Both the position numbers and the translations under genes were made by a program. Of a stretch of DNA of 64,000 nt, positions 8,656 to 17,577 are shown piece by piece. The stretch is from Acidimicrobiia bacterium. Lineage in GTDB: Bacteria; Actinomycetota; Acidimicrobiia; Acidimicrobiales; Aldehydirespiratoraceae. Numbering within the stretch: the stretch's first letter is position 1; each line of letters opens with the position of its first letter. The notes under the pieces are model-generated. The model saw only the letters and a program-made list of their open reading frames with translations. It ran no database searches and was not told where the DNA came from. Location: NCBI GenBank assembly GCA_022828135.1, contig JAJEJB010000056.1, positions 62,001 through 126,000 of the forward strand, given 5' to 3'.

Positions 8656-10517
8656 TGTTCGGCCGTCGCCCCATAGGTCTCGATGAGAGTCCGCTCGGCC
8701 GCGGGCGTCCACTGGCCCCGCTCGCCGAGAGCCTGCCCGATATCGGGATACTGCACGGCCAGTTCGTCGAGTCCGAGCAACGGAACCCCTGTGACCTGGG
8801 GGAAGATGACGACCTTGCCGGCGAACCGGCCTTCGAGGACGGCCTGCATGCCGTCTCGACCGGCCTCGATCCCTCCGACGGCGGCCAGATTCAAGTCCGG
8901 CGACAGCGTGCCTCCCACCGCCTTGTCGAGTACCAGCGCCTGGTCTTCGATGGACGAGCCCGACGTTCCCGTGTACTGGGCGCTGCCCAGGTACACCTGG
9001 CTCATGTCCAGTGGCCCCATCGTGCCGTTGGCCACCCCAGCGAAGAACACGAGCATCCCGTCGGACCGCATGAGGCGCGCCGCGTCGGCCATGACGGAGG
9101 CCACCGGGACGGTGACGACCACGTCGTCCGCCCCTGCGCCGCCCGTGAGGCGGGCCACGATCTCCTCCAGGTCGGTGTCGGAGGCCGCGGGGTTGATCAA
9201 CACAAGCTCGCGACCGGCGCGCTCGGCTAGGGCGCTGAGGGAGTCCTCCAGAACCTGTAGTCGCTCCGTGTCGGGGTCGACGCCGACGACGATGGACGGG
9301 CCGTCGAGCTTCTCGATGGCCCGCTGCACATGCATCTGGCCCATCGGTCCGCCGGCCCCCACGAACACGGCCACCCCGCCGGGGCGCAGGTCGCAACGGT
9401 TGCGCTCCTCGCCGTAGGCCGCGGCGACCTCCGGGCCCCGGGTGCCGACGTAGGCGGTGTAGTCATAGTGCAGCCGGCCGAAATCGATGCTCGAGGGCCC
9501 CTCCAGGGGGCGCTCGCCGACCAGGTTGAGGGTGCCGCGGAACGCGATGCACCGGGCCGCCTCGGTCACTTGCTCGCTCGACGCGGGGTCCAGAAGGATG
9601 ATGTCGTCGAACCCGCGACCGCCGGTCATCTCGTCGGCGAGAGCGCTGTAGCCGGACGGGGTAACTCCATCGGCGACCGACACCTCCGTCCGCGGGCCCA
9701 CTGCACTGCTGGCCAGAGAGCTGACGCCGGCCGACAGGTCGGTGAGCACGACACGCCCGGCGCCGAGGAGCGATCCGCCGAAGTCATAGGGGCGGATGTC
9801 CCCGGAGTGGCCGAGAACCCAGACCATGCCACCGTCCAGCGGCCACAGGCGGCGTCGCTGCGTGTAGGCGGCCTCGACGCAGGCCCAGGGCTCCGACAAG
9901 GCGGCGGCGGCGTAGCCGAGCCCGTCGTCGACCGGTATGACGTAGGCGCCGTCGTCCGCGGCGAGGACCTCCGGGCCGATGAGGTGGTACTGGATCAGGC
10001 CGCCACCGATCGTGTAGCCGTAAGCCGTGCTCCGGCCGTCCACGTAGATGTCGGGTTGGATCGCCAGCCTGTCTCCTCTGGCGTAGGTCGACTTGAGATC
10101 GTCACCGACCTGGATCACGGTGACCGTGGCCTCATGGCCGAGACGGATCGGATCGACGGAGAGGTCGCGTCCATAGAGCTTGGGATGGTCCCCGCCGAGT
10201 CGGATGAGCTTCACGTCCGAGAAGCACAGTCCCACTGCATCGACACGCACCAGCATCTGGTCGGCGGCAGGACTGGGGATCTCGGCCGGCTCGGGGCGAC
10301 CGTCTCGGCCGATGCTCTCGACGCCGACGCCGTAGGTGTTCCAAGCCAGGTTGGGTTCGGGGAGCGGTGTGTCCCCCTGGCGATACCTGTCGAAAGTCCA
10401 CTCGGCGCTTGCGGTCAAGGCCCAGCCCCCCTGCGGGAGATCGCCCTGGCGTTCCCGCATCTGTGAATCGTCGGCTCCGCCGGAGTTGACCACAACTTGC
10501 AGATTGGCTGAAGGCAC
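8652..10517 (-). CDS. Zinc-type medium-chain dehydrogenase with two Rossmann-like motifs
   Basis: Probably oxidises the polyol phosphate made by the PTS. The GroES-like catalytic domain (about 75-210) has Cys98 (GLCFSD), His128 (LGHEAT) and Glu209 (LSEPWACV), the usual MDR ligand set. At 621 residues it is far longer than the 340-410 typical of sorbitol dehydrogenases. Two nucleotide-binding-like glycine motifs are visible, VWVLGHSGDIRP (231-243) and GVAVFVGAGGPMGQ (381-394). The GTG start at 10517 directly follows an 11-codon reading frame ending TAA; ATG at residue 20 is an alternative start. First gene of the operon. Confidence 0.85.
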   Translation of the reverse strand: MPSANLQVVVNSGGADDSQMRERQGDLPQGGWALTASAEWTFDRYRQGDTPLPEPNLAWNTYGVGVESIGRDGRPEPAEIPSPAADQMLVRVDAVGLCFSDVKLIRLGGDHPKLYGRDLSVDPIRLGHEATVTVIQVGDDLKSTYARGDRLAIQPDIYVDGRSTAYGYTIGGGLIQYHLIGPEVLAADDGAYVIPVDDGLGYAAAALSEPWACVEAAYTQRRRLWPLDGGMVWVLGHSGDIRPYDFGGSLLGAGRVVLTDLSAGVSSLASSAVGPRTEVSVADGVTPSGYSALADEMTGGRGFDDIILLDPASSEQVTEAARCIAFRGTLNLVGERPLEGPSSIDFGRLHYDYTAYVGTRGPEVAAAYGEERNRCDLRPGGVAVFVGAGGPMGQMHVQRAIEKLDGPSIVVGVDPDTERLQVLEDSLSALAERAGRELVLINPAASDTDLEEIVARLTGGAGADDVVVTVPVASVMADAARLMRSDGMLVFFAGVANGTMGPLDMSQVYLGSAQYTGTSGSSIEDQALVLDKAVGGTLSPDLNLAAVGGIEAGRDGMQAVLEGRFAGKVVIFPQVTGVPLLGLDELAVQYPDIGQALGERGQWTPAAERTLIETYGATAEQ

Positions 10518-10643
10518 TTAAGCCAATCCAGTCATCGAGTCCAATCTTGTCATATCTCCCGTCGCTGGGTCCGTCGAGGCGCCGGGTGGGCGCCACCACG
10601 GCACCGCGGGGGCACTGCGGGGTCGCCGGTAGCCTGATCGGCC

Positions 10644-13600
10644 ATGACCGACGCCGGTGCCGGCCCCTACCCAGCTGTCGGCAGCCCCGATTTCCCGGCC
10701 ATCGAGCGCCGGGTCCTGGCTCGCTGGAAGGCCGAGAAGACCTTCGAGCAGTCGGTGATGGCGCGCCCCCCCGAACGGGACTGGGTGTTCTACGACGGCC
10801 CGCCCTTCGCCAACGGGCTCCCGCACCACGGCCACCTTCTCACCGGCTACGTCAAGGACGTCGTGCCCCGGTACCAGACCATGCGGGGCAACCGGGTGGA
10901 CCGGCGCTTCGGGTGGGACTGCCACGGGCTGCCGGCCGAGATGGAGACAGAGCGCGAGCTCGGCGTGTCAGGCCGGGCCGCCGTCCAGTCCTTCGGCATC
11001 GCCGAGTTCAACCAGCACTGCCGCCAGTCGGTCGTCCGCTACACGCAGGAGTGGGAGGACACCGTCACCCGCCAGGCCCGCTGGGTCGACTTCGGCAACG
11101 ACTACAAGACCATGGACCTGCCCTACATGGAGTCGGTCATGTGGGCCTTCGCCCAGCTGCACCGCAAGGGGCTGGTGTATGAGGCGTACCGGGTGATGCC
11201 CTACTCATGGGGGGCGGAGACACCTCTGTCGAATTTCGAGATCCGCCTCGACGACGCCACCCGGCCCCGCCAGGACCCGGCCATCACCGTGGCCTTCGAT
11301 CTCGTGCCGGCACCCGGCGACCCCGGGCCGATGCGCATGCTGGCCTGGACCACCACCCCGTGGACGCTGCCGTCGAACCTGGTGCTGGCGGTGGGCGGTG
11401 ACATCTCCTACGCAGTGATGGAGGAGGGCGGCGTCCACTACGTGCTGGCCGCCGACAGGGTGGCCGCCTACGACGCCCAGCTGTCGCAGGCCCGCCTGGT
11501 CGGAACGGTCCTCGGAGCTGAACTAGTGGGCCGCAGCTACGTCCCGCTGTTCGATTTCTTCGCCCACCGCACCGAGGCCTTCCGTGTGCTGGCCGGCGAC
11601 TTCGTAGACACCGCCGAGGGCACCGGCATCGTGCATGCCGCCCCGGGGTTCGGCGCCGAGGACCAGGAAGTGTGCGAAGCCAACGGCATCGCCATCGGCG
11701 ACGCAGTGCCGGTCGACGACCGGGGGCGGTTCACCGAGCCGGTGTCGGACTGGGCCGGTGTCAACGTGTTCGAGGCCAACGCCGGGATCATCCGCCATCT
11801 CAAGGACGAGGGCCGCATCGTCCGCCATGACAGCTACGAGCACAACTACCCGTACTGCTGGCGCACCGACACCCCCATCATCTACCGGGCCATCAACAGC
11901 TGGTACGTGGAGGTGACCGCCATCCGGGACCGGCTGGTGGAGCTGAACCAGCAGATCAACTGGGTGCCGGACCATGTGCGCGACGGCAGATTCGGCATGT
12001 GGTTGGAAGGCGCCCGGGACTGGTCGATCAGCCGCAACCGGTTCTGGGGCTCGCCCATACCCGTGTGGCGCAGCGACAGCCCCGCATACCCCCGCATCGA
12101 CGTGTACGGCTCGCTGGACGAGCTCGAGCGCGACTTCGGGGTGCGCCCCGACGACCTGCACCGGCCCTTCATCGACGCCCTGACCCGCCCCAACCCCGAC
12201 GATCCCACCGGACGGTCGACGATGCGGCGGGTGCCCGAGGTGCTCGACTGCTGGTTCGAGTCGGGATCGATGCCCTTCGCGCAGGTGCACTATCCCTTCG
12301 AGAACGCCGAGTGGTTCGAAGGCCACTTCCCGGCCGACTTCATCGTGGAGTACATCAACCAGACCCGGGGCTGGTTCTACACGCTGCACGTGCTGGCCGG
12401 GGCGCTGTTCGACCGGCCCGCCTTCTGCAACGTGATCTGCCACGGCATCCTGCTGGCCGCCGACGGTGCCAAGCTCTCCAAGAAACTGCGCAACTACACC
12501 GAGCCGACCGACATCTTCGAACGCCAGGGCGCCGACGCCCTGCGCTGGTACCTGATGTCGGCCAACATCGTGCGGGGCGGCGACCTGCGGATCAACGACG
12601 ACGGGATCGACGAGGTCACCCGCCAGATCCTGCTGCCCGTCTGGAACGCCTTTTCGTTCTTCGCCATGTACGCCAACGCCGAGGGCTACACCGCCCAGCA
12701 GCGTACCGACAGCGACGACGTGCTCGACCGGTACGTCCTGGCCCGGACCCGCACGCTGGTGGAGCGGGTCACCGCGCGGATGGACGCCTACGACCTGCCC
12801 GGCGGCGCGGCCGAGATCGCGTCCTTCATCGACGCCCTGAACAACTGGTACATACGCCGGTCCCGGGACCGGTTCTGGAACGCGGGCGGCGCCGACACCG
12901 ATCGGGCCGCCTTCGACACGCTCTACGTGGTGCTGACCACCCTGACCAGGGTGGCTGCGCCGTTCCTGCCCATGGTCGCCGAGGAGATCCACGGCGGGCT
13001 CACCGGCGGCGCGTCGGTGCACCTGGCCGACTGGCCCGACCCCGACGCCGAGGGCCTGCCCACCGACGACGCTCTGGTCGCCCGTATGGAGCGCCTGCGG
13101 GATGCGGCCTCGGCCGCGCTGCGAGTGCGCGAGGACGCCGGGCTGCGGGTGCGCCTGCCCCTGGCCCAGGCCGTGGTGGCCGGCGACGGTGCCGAGGACC
13201 TGTCCCCGCTGGCCGACCTGCTGGCCGACGAGATCAACGTGAAGTCGGTGGTGCTCACCGACGACCTGTCCGCCCACGCGTCGCTGGTGCTGCGGCCCGA
13301 CGGCTCAGTTCTGGGCCCCCGCTTGGGCGGTGACGTGCAGGCCGTGTTCAGGGCGGCCCGCTCCGGCGATTGGGCCCGCAACGACGACGGCACGGTTACC
13401 GCCGCCGGCCACGTGCTCGAGGCCGGCAGCTTCGAGTTGGCCGTGGAGGCTTCGGAAGGCGGGGCCGCAGCCGGCCTGGCCTCCGGCGACGCCGTGGTCG
13501 TGCTCGACACCGAGGTCACGCCGGAGCTGGAGGCCGAGGGCTGGGCCCGCGACGCGGTGAGGGTGATCCAGGACTGCCGGCGCATCGACGGCTACGTGGT

Positions 13601-13883
13601 AACCGACCGCATCCAGGTCTCGTTGGCGCTGTCCTCGGCCGAGCAGGCCGCGGCGGTGGAGCAGTGGCGCGACTACGTGGCCGAGCAGGTGCTGGCCACC
13701 GACCTGGAGGTAGCAGCACTCCCGGAAGGCGACGACGCCGGAGCAGCGGAGTCGGCGGCCAGCCGCCGGCCGGCCGGCTTCGTCAGCCACGACGTGGCCA
13801 TCGACGGCCAGCCGGCCCGCTGCGACCTGGCCCCCAGTTCCGTCAAGCCGCGCCGACCCGGCGACAGCACCCGCTCTCGCTGA
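10644..13883 (+). CDS. ileS: Isoleucyl-tRNA synthetase
   Basis: A 1079-residue class I aminoacyl-tRNA synthetase that charges tRNA-Ile. The HIGH-type motif is GLPHHGHL near residue 60, and the KMSKS-type loop appears as AKLSKK near residue 615. The editing (CP1) domain and the C-terminal anticodon-binding region are present. Sequence style (WDCHGLPAEMETE, RFWGSPIPVW) fits the eukaryote-like type 2 IleRS found in many actinobacteria. The upstream gap is only 126 nt, shared with the divergent PTS operon, and is too short for a T-box leader, so none is claimed. Confidence 0.97.
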   Translation: MTDAGAGPYPAVGSPDFPAIERRVLARWKAEKTFEQSVMARPPERDWVFYDGPPFANGLPHHGHLLTGYVKDVVPRYQTMRGNRVDRRFGWDCHGLPAEMETERELGVSGRAAVQSFGIAEFNQHCRQSVVRYTQEWEDTVTRQARWVDFGNDYKTMDLPYMESVMWAFAQLHRKGLVYEAYRVMPYSWGAETPLSNFEIRLDDATRPRQDPAITVAFDLVPAPGDPGPMRMLAWTTTPWTLPSNLVLAVGGDISYAVMEEGGVHYVLAADRVAAYDAQLSQARLVGTVLGAELVGRSYVPLFDFFAHRTEAFRVLAGDFVDTAEGTGIVHAAPGFGAEDQEVCEANGIAIGDAVPVDDRGRFTEPVSDWAGVNVFEANAGIIRHLKDEGRIVRHDSYEHNYPYCWRTDTPIIYRAINSWYVEVTAIRDRLVELNQQINWVPDHVRDGRFGMWLEGARDWSISRNRFWGSPIPVWRSDSPAYPRIDVYGSLDELERDFGVRPDDLHRPFIDALTRPNPDDPTGRSTMRRVPEVLDCWFESGSMPFAQVHYPFENAEWFEGHFPADFIVEYINQTRGWFYTLHVLAGALFDRPAFCNVICHGILLAADGAKLSKKLRNYTEPTDIFERQGADALRWYLMSANIVRGGDLRINDDGIDEVTRQILLPVWNAFSFFAMYANAEGYTAQQRTDSDDVLDRYVLARTRTLVERVTARMDAYDLPGGAAEIASFIDALNNWYIRRSRDRFWNAGGADTDRAAFDTLYVVLTTLTRVAAPFLPMVAEEIHGGLTGGASVHLADWPDPDAEGLPTDDALVARMERLRDAASAALRVREDAGLRVRLPLAQAVVAGDGAEDLSPLADLLADEINVKSVVLTDDLSAHASLVLRPDGSVLGPRLGGDVQAVFRAARSGDWARNDDGTVTAAGHVLEAGSFELAVEASEGGAAAGLASGDAVVVLDTEVTPELEAEGWARDAVRVIQDCRRIDGYVVTDRIQVSLALSSAEQAAAVEQWRDYVAEQVLATDLEVAALPEGDDAGAAESAASRRPAGFVSHDVAIDGQPARCDLAPSSVKPRRPGDSTRSR

Positions 13884-13912
13884 ACTCCATCACAGCCGAC
13901 GGCCTCGTCGGG

Positions 13913-14317
13913 CTATCCGAGCCACCACCAGCCCGTCAGATCGAGTGACTGCACCACCCCGACCAGGACTGTCAGCAGCACCAGAACAAGCAGGAGCGTG
14001 ACTACGCCCGACCGCTTTCTGCGATGCTTGGGCGCACGTCCGCCGTATCCGACAACCGGGCGGTCCGACATCGGATCGCCGTAGGTGGTCTGCTTGTGGC
14101 CGGCAGCCAACTCCTTGCCAAAGACGCAGTCGGTGGCGCTGGTCCCAGTGAAGGCCGTGCCGGACCGTGCGACGTGCGAGGCTCCTCGCACGCGCCTCGC
14201 GGCTTCCTTGGCCGGATCGGGTCTCCGTGGCTCGCCAGGCATCCGGACCAGCAGGAGGAGGAAGCCGTAGACCTGGTCCACGACCCGGAGAATGCCCTGA
14301 ATGATTCGGCGGACCAT
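13913..14317 (-). CDS. Small predicted membrane protein with GKELAAGHK motif
   Basis: A 134-residue protein I do not recognise. It has an N-terminal amphipathic/hydrophobic stretch (IIQGILRVVDQVYGFLLLLV), a central segment PDPAKEAARRVRGA followed by FGKELAAGHK, a basic run (KHRRKRS), and one strong C-terminal transmembrane segment ending in GWWWLG. The central segment is repeated in the truncated gene just upstream (14333-14520), so the two are paralogues. Function unknown. Confidence 0.6.
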   Translation of the reverse strand: MVRRIIQGILRVVDQVYGFLLLLVRMPGEPRRPDPAKEAARRVRGASHVARSGTAFTGTSATDCVFGKELAAGHKQTTYGDPMSDRPVVGYGGRAPKHRRKRSGVVTLLLVLVLLTVLVGVVQSLDLTGWWWLG

Positions 14318-14332
14318 GCCAGCCTCACGCCA

Positions 14333-14520
14333 TCACGATGACTTGTGGCCGTCGGCAAGCTCCTTGCCCAGCACTCTGTCGATCGATACACCGACCATCC
14401 AGCCTGTGTCGACGGCTCCTGCCACCCGCCTGGCGGCTGCCTTGGCGGGATCAGGACTCGAACCGTGCCTCGGCGCGCTGGGCAGCGCCGCAACTAGATC
14501 GCTGATCGCAATAAGAGCGT
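14333..14520 (-). pseudogene. Truncated paralogue of the GKELAxGHK small protein, cut by the IS element
   Basis: The minus-strand frame ending with TGA at 14333-14335 reads SSPDPAKAAARRVAGAV, then GVSIDRVLGKELADGHKSS. This matches the centre of the downstream gene (PDPAKEAARRVRGA ... FGKELAAGHK). No ATG, GTG or TTG start is evident before the frame runs into IS sequence near 14520, so the 5' part appears lost. It lacks the C-terminal membrane segment of its partner. Confidence 0.5.
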
Positions 14521-15420
14521 GCGCTGGTAGGCGCTCATTTGGGGCTCCAGCGGTTTCGCCAGTCGATGAGTTTGGCGGTGAGCAGCAGGGCGATGGCGAG
14601 GGCGAGCTGCGCGAGTCGGTGGTGTGGCCGGCGGTCGGTGTTGCGGCGCAGTTGCCCGAAGTTCGACAGCCACGAGTTGGTGCGCTCGATGGCCCATCTC
14701 AGCCCGAGGGGCGCTGCGGTCTTGGAGGCTGCGGCTCCCGGTTTGCGTTTCTTGGAGCACACGACGTCGCCGATGCCGTGCGCCGCCGCGCATGCCTTCA
14801 CGGTGCCGTTGTCGTAGCCGCGGTCCAAGTGCAGGGTCTCCACATCGGCCACCAGTCCCTGCGCGGCGGCCATGGTGGGCTCAAACAGCACGACGTCGTG
14901 GCGGTTGGCTCCGTCGGCGGCCCAGCTGACCGGGATGCCCCCGCGGTCGCACAACAGCGACCACTTCCAGCCCAGTTTGGCGCGGTCAACAGGGCTTTTG
15001 CCGGTGCCGTCGCCTCCGCAGGGCGCCTTGTGGATCGACCCGTCCACGGAGGCGTCGGACAAGTCGAGGCCCACGATGCGGTCATAGGCGTCCAGCGCCT
15101 CAGCCGCCAGAGCGTCGAACACCCCGGCGTCGACCCACTCGTCGCGGCGCGCCCGCAAAGTGGTGTCTGACACCGCGCCGCCCAACAGGCGCTCCGCGGT
15201 GACCCACGAGCACCCCGTCACCAGCCGGATCATGATCCCCTCAAAGCACACACGGTCAGCGATCCGAGGATTGTGACAGCCCAGCGGATGCCCGTCATCG
15301 CGGCGGGGCAGCAACGGCTCCGCCGCCGCCCACATCGCATCCATCACCTCCGGGTCCAGCGCGCGCATAATGACAAGAACCTCCACCTGGTCGTCGTTGG
15401 TTGGTGCACCCGAAAGTTCA
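14500..15420 (-). mobile_element. IS5-like insertion sequence (boundaries approximate)
   Basis: A single-transposase element about 0.9 kb long. I compared the two flanks and could not find convincing terminal inverted repeats or a target duplication, so the ends are estimates. The left flank is a 5'-truncated minus-strand gene. The right flank carries a short plus-strand frame ending in TAA at 15470-15472. The two flanks do not join into one gene, which suggests deletion or rearrangement after insertion. Confidence 0.65.
14535..15368 (-). CDS. IS5-family DDE transposase
   Basis: About 277 residues from the ATG at 15368; an in-frame GTG at 15386 would add six. The N-terminus has the W..AEPLLPRR pattern of IS5-type transposases. 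The DDE triad is readable as Asp in VDGSIHKA, Asp in HLDRGYDNG and Glu in WAIERTNSWL, followed by FGQLRRNTDRR, typical of IS5-group enzymes. The frame is intact, so the enzyme could still be active. Confidence 0.9.
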   Translation of the reverse strand: MRALDPEVMDAMWAAAEPLLPRRDDGHPLGCHNPRIADRVCFEGIMIRLVTGCSWVTAERLLGGAVSDTTLRARRDEWVDAGVFDALAAEALDAYDRIVGLDLSDASVDGSIHKAPCGGDGTGKSPVDRAKLGWKWSLLCDRGGIPVSWAADGANRHDVVLFEPTMAAAQGLVADVETLHLDRGYDNGTVKACAAAHGIGDVVCSKKRKPGAAASKTAAPLGLRWAIERTNSWLSNFGQLRRNTDRRPHHRLAQLALAIALLLTAKLIDWRNRWSPK

Positions 15421-15468
15421 CATCGGGCAACCCGACGACCGGTGGATGGTCACCTACCCGCGCGGCCT

Positions 15469-17577
15469 CTAAGCCGACTTCGACAGTGTTGGCCAATCAT
15501 CGTATTGCCACCGCCGTAGCGAACTGCCCGAGACATATAGGGCGGAGGCGGCCGCCGACACCGCGGCCGCGGCCAGCACCGAGGCGGCAATGACCAGCGA
15601 CGGCCAGAAGTTGGTGGCACGGGCGCCGTCCACCAGCGCGTAGGCGACCGCGCCGACAGTGCCGACAGCCACTCCGCCGAGGCCGACAGCAGCAACCGCG
15701 ATTGCCGATTCGCTGGCCGCGAGGCGACGCATCGTCAAGGCTTGCGCGCCGACTGCGAACAGTCGCACGCGGGTCTCGGTAGATCGCGAAGCGCTGGTCA
15801 CGACCGACAGCACCAGTGCCGTGAACGCCCCGGCGGTTCCCAGTTGGATTGCGCTGATGATCCAGGGGACCGACCTGGATTCCGAATGCTGGTTGTCCGC
15901 GCTGGAGAAGACCGACATGTCGCCGTCGCTGTTCACCGCATAGGAGCGCAGTACCATCTCAGCCCTGTAACCGTCACGGGTGATGAAGAGTCGGTGGTCC
16001 AGATGGCCGCGCTCTGGCGCTGTCGTAGTGCCCGCATCGAAGCGAGCGAACGTGGGAGACGCTCTCGGCGCCACGGTGATTCCGTCGGAGGCGCAACTCT
16101 CCAGCGGAACATGGACAGATAGAGAATCGCAGTCGGCGACCCAAACGAGCGTCGGACGTGCGACCCTCATCGGCTCCGCGCCAGTTGTGGGTTTCATCGC
16201 GCCGTCGATTCGATAGACATCGACGAAGACTCCGCCTGCGGCGTCCTGGAGTGATCGCCTGGTTTCAGGCTCGAGGTCTCCGTTGACGATGATGGTGGAG
16301 ATCGTCGAAGGCGGCGGCGCGGGATCGCCGCTGCGAGCCACGGCCACATATGAGGCTGCTACGGGAACGATCACTGCGAGCGACGCCAATGCTGTCAGCG
16401 GTCTGGCCGACCGGCCTGCATCCCAGCTCAGTCTTCGGCCGGCGAGAAGACCGATGACCGACCCGCCGCGTGCCAGCGCTGCGCCCAGCGAGTCCATGAG
16501 CACCGGGAGGGCGATGATGAGGCCGACGGACGCTGCGAACACGCCGCTGACGAACAGGCGGACTCCCGCCTCTCCGGTCTGCGTAACGGAGTATGCGATC
16601 AGTCCGACCGATGCGGCCAGCGGCGCCAGACGCCAGCGGGTCGGCGGTTGCGGAATCCGGGAGGTCGGGCGAGATCCAACATGGCTGTATCCCCTGGTGG
16701 CCCCCACCGCCACAGCCAGCACCACCACGGCGGCCGCGGCCGACGCAGCGGCCCAGGCCGGCATGCCCAAGTCGCCGGGCAGCACACGCTGGCCCACGAG
16801 GGGGACGGCCTGCAGTGTGGGAGCCACGACGTACCAGCCAAGCGCGGCGGCGGCTGCCGCCGGCGCGGCCGACAGAGCGATCCCGGCTGCTGCAACGAGT
16901 TCCCGGACGGCACGGGAGGCACCAAGCGCATGCAGGAGCGCGAGCCGACGCCTCAGGCCCGTGCTGACGGGTCCGAGCGCGGCCCGCAGCAGTCCCGCGC
17001 CGAAGACAACCACCAGCCCCATCCCACCAATGACCACATCTACGACAGCGACGCCGGCGTCGAGCCCGATGTGTTCAGAGCCTGCGACGTTCTTGAGGCC
17101 CCACCGCAGGTCCACGTCGGGACCGACCATGCGGTAGGCCACGAGTTCGTCGGCCGACCCGATTCCCTCGTCGCCCAAGATCCGTGCCCCGGGGAAGCGG
17201 CCTGCCAGGAGAGGGTCGAGCCCGATGCGCTGTTGGAGTTCCGGCGAGACGAACCAGTCTCCGACGGTCGCGTCGGTCGGTACGCCGGGGATGGTCACTC
17301 CGTCAGTCTCGACGCGCCAGTAGTGAACGAATATCTGCTCGCCCCGGATCGAGTCGTACGTGACATCCGTGCTCAGGTCAGCGGTCTCGCCGGGCTCGGC
17401 GGGCTGGAAGGCACGTGCCGCGGCGCGCTCGTTGACTCCGTGCACCATGATGACTGTGCTCGTCGCGACGCACGCCACGAGCGTGACCGCCGCGGCGGCC
17501 AAGGCCACGACGACATTGCGCACGACCATGGCGCGGCCGCCGCGCCATGTGACGGACAGAGCGGTCCGCCAGATCAT
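15469..17577 (-). CDS. ABC transporter permease, FtsX/MacB-like, about 700 residues
   Basis: A 702-residue membrane protein with one N-terminal transmembrane segment, a soluble region (about 60-180), a cluster of transmembrane segments near 190-420, a second soluble region with a Cys pair (VADCDS...ESCAS), and C-terminal membrane segments. This architecture fits FtsX-like export permeases, including the large permeases found beside small secreted peptides in lactococcin-972-type loci. ATG 17577 overlaps the ATPase stop as ATGA, and the in-frame codons upstream lie inside that gene. It forms an exporter with the ATPase. Confidence 0.85.
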   Translation of the reverse strand: MIWRTALSVTWRGGRAMVVRNVVVALAAAAVTLVACVATSTVIMVHGVNERAAARAFQPAEPGETADLSTDVTYDSIRGEQIFVHYWRVETDGVTIPGVPTDATVGDWFVSPELQQRIGLDPLLAGRFPGARILGDEGIGSADELVAYRMVGPDVDLRWGLKNVAGSEHIGLDAGVAVVDVVIGGMGLVVVFGAGLLRAALGPVSTGLRRRLALLHALGASRAVRELVAAAGIALSAAPAAAAAALGWYVVAPTLQAVPLVGQRVLPGDLGMPAWAAASAAAAVVVLAVAVGATRGYSHVGSRPTSRIPQPPTRWRLAPLAASVGLIAYSVTQTGEAGVRLFVSGVFAASVGLIIALPVLMDSLGAALARGGSVIGLLAGRRLSWDAGRSARPLTALASLAVIVPVAASYVAVARSGDPAPPPSTISTIIVNGDLEPETRRSLQDAAGGVFVDVYRIDGAMKPTTGAEPMRVARPTLVWVADCDSLSVHVPLESCASDGITVAPRASPTFARFDAGTTTAPERGHLDHRLFITRDGYRAEMVLRSYAVNSDGDMSVFSSADNQHSESRSVPWIISAIQLGTAGAFTALVLSVVTSASRSTETRVRLFAVGAQALTMRRLAASESAIAVAAVGLGGVAVGTVGAVAYALVDGARATNFWPSLVIAASVLAAAAVSAAASALYVSGSSLRRWQYDDWPTLSKSA

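Noticed and set aside
7714..9396. 560-residue open frame ending in the PfkB kinase
   Set aside because: Only the last 313 residues are kinase; the Arg/Gly-rich upstream part is antisense-frame shadow of the dehydrogenase gene.
10518..10643. T-box riboswitch before ileS
   Set aside because: The divergent gap is only 126 bp and no T-box consensus or specifier stem was seen.
11523..13277. 584-residue open frame antisense to ileS
   Set aside because: Composition is typical of antisense shadow (runs of His, Gly, Val, Asp) and it covers conserved IleRS motifs on the other strand.
14425..14465. tRNA-like 3' end on the minus strand (GGTTCGAGTCC followed by GATCCCGCCA)
   Set aside because: The T-stem does not pair beyond two bases and no matching acceptor, D or anticodon arms are found. 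The bases fit the frame of the truncated small-protein paralogue.
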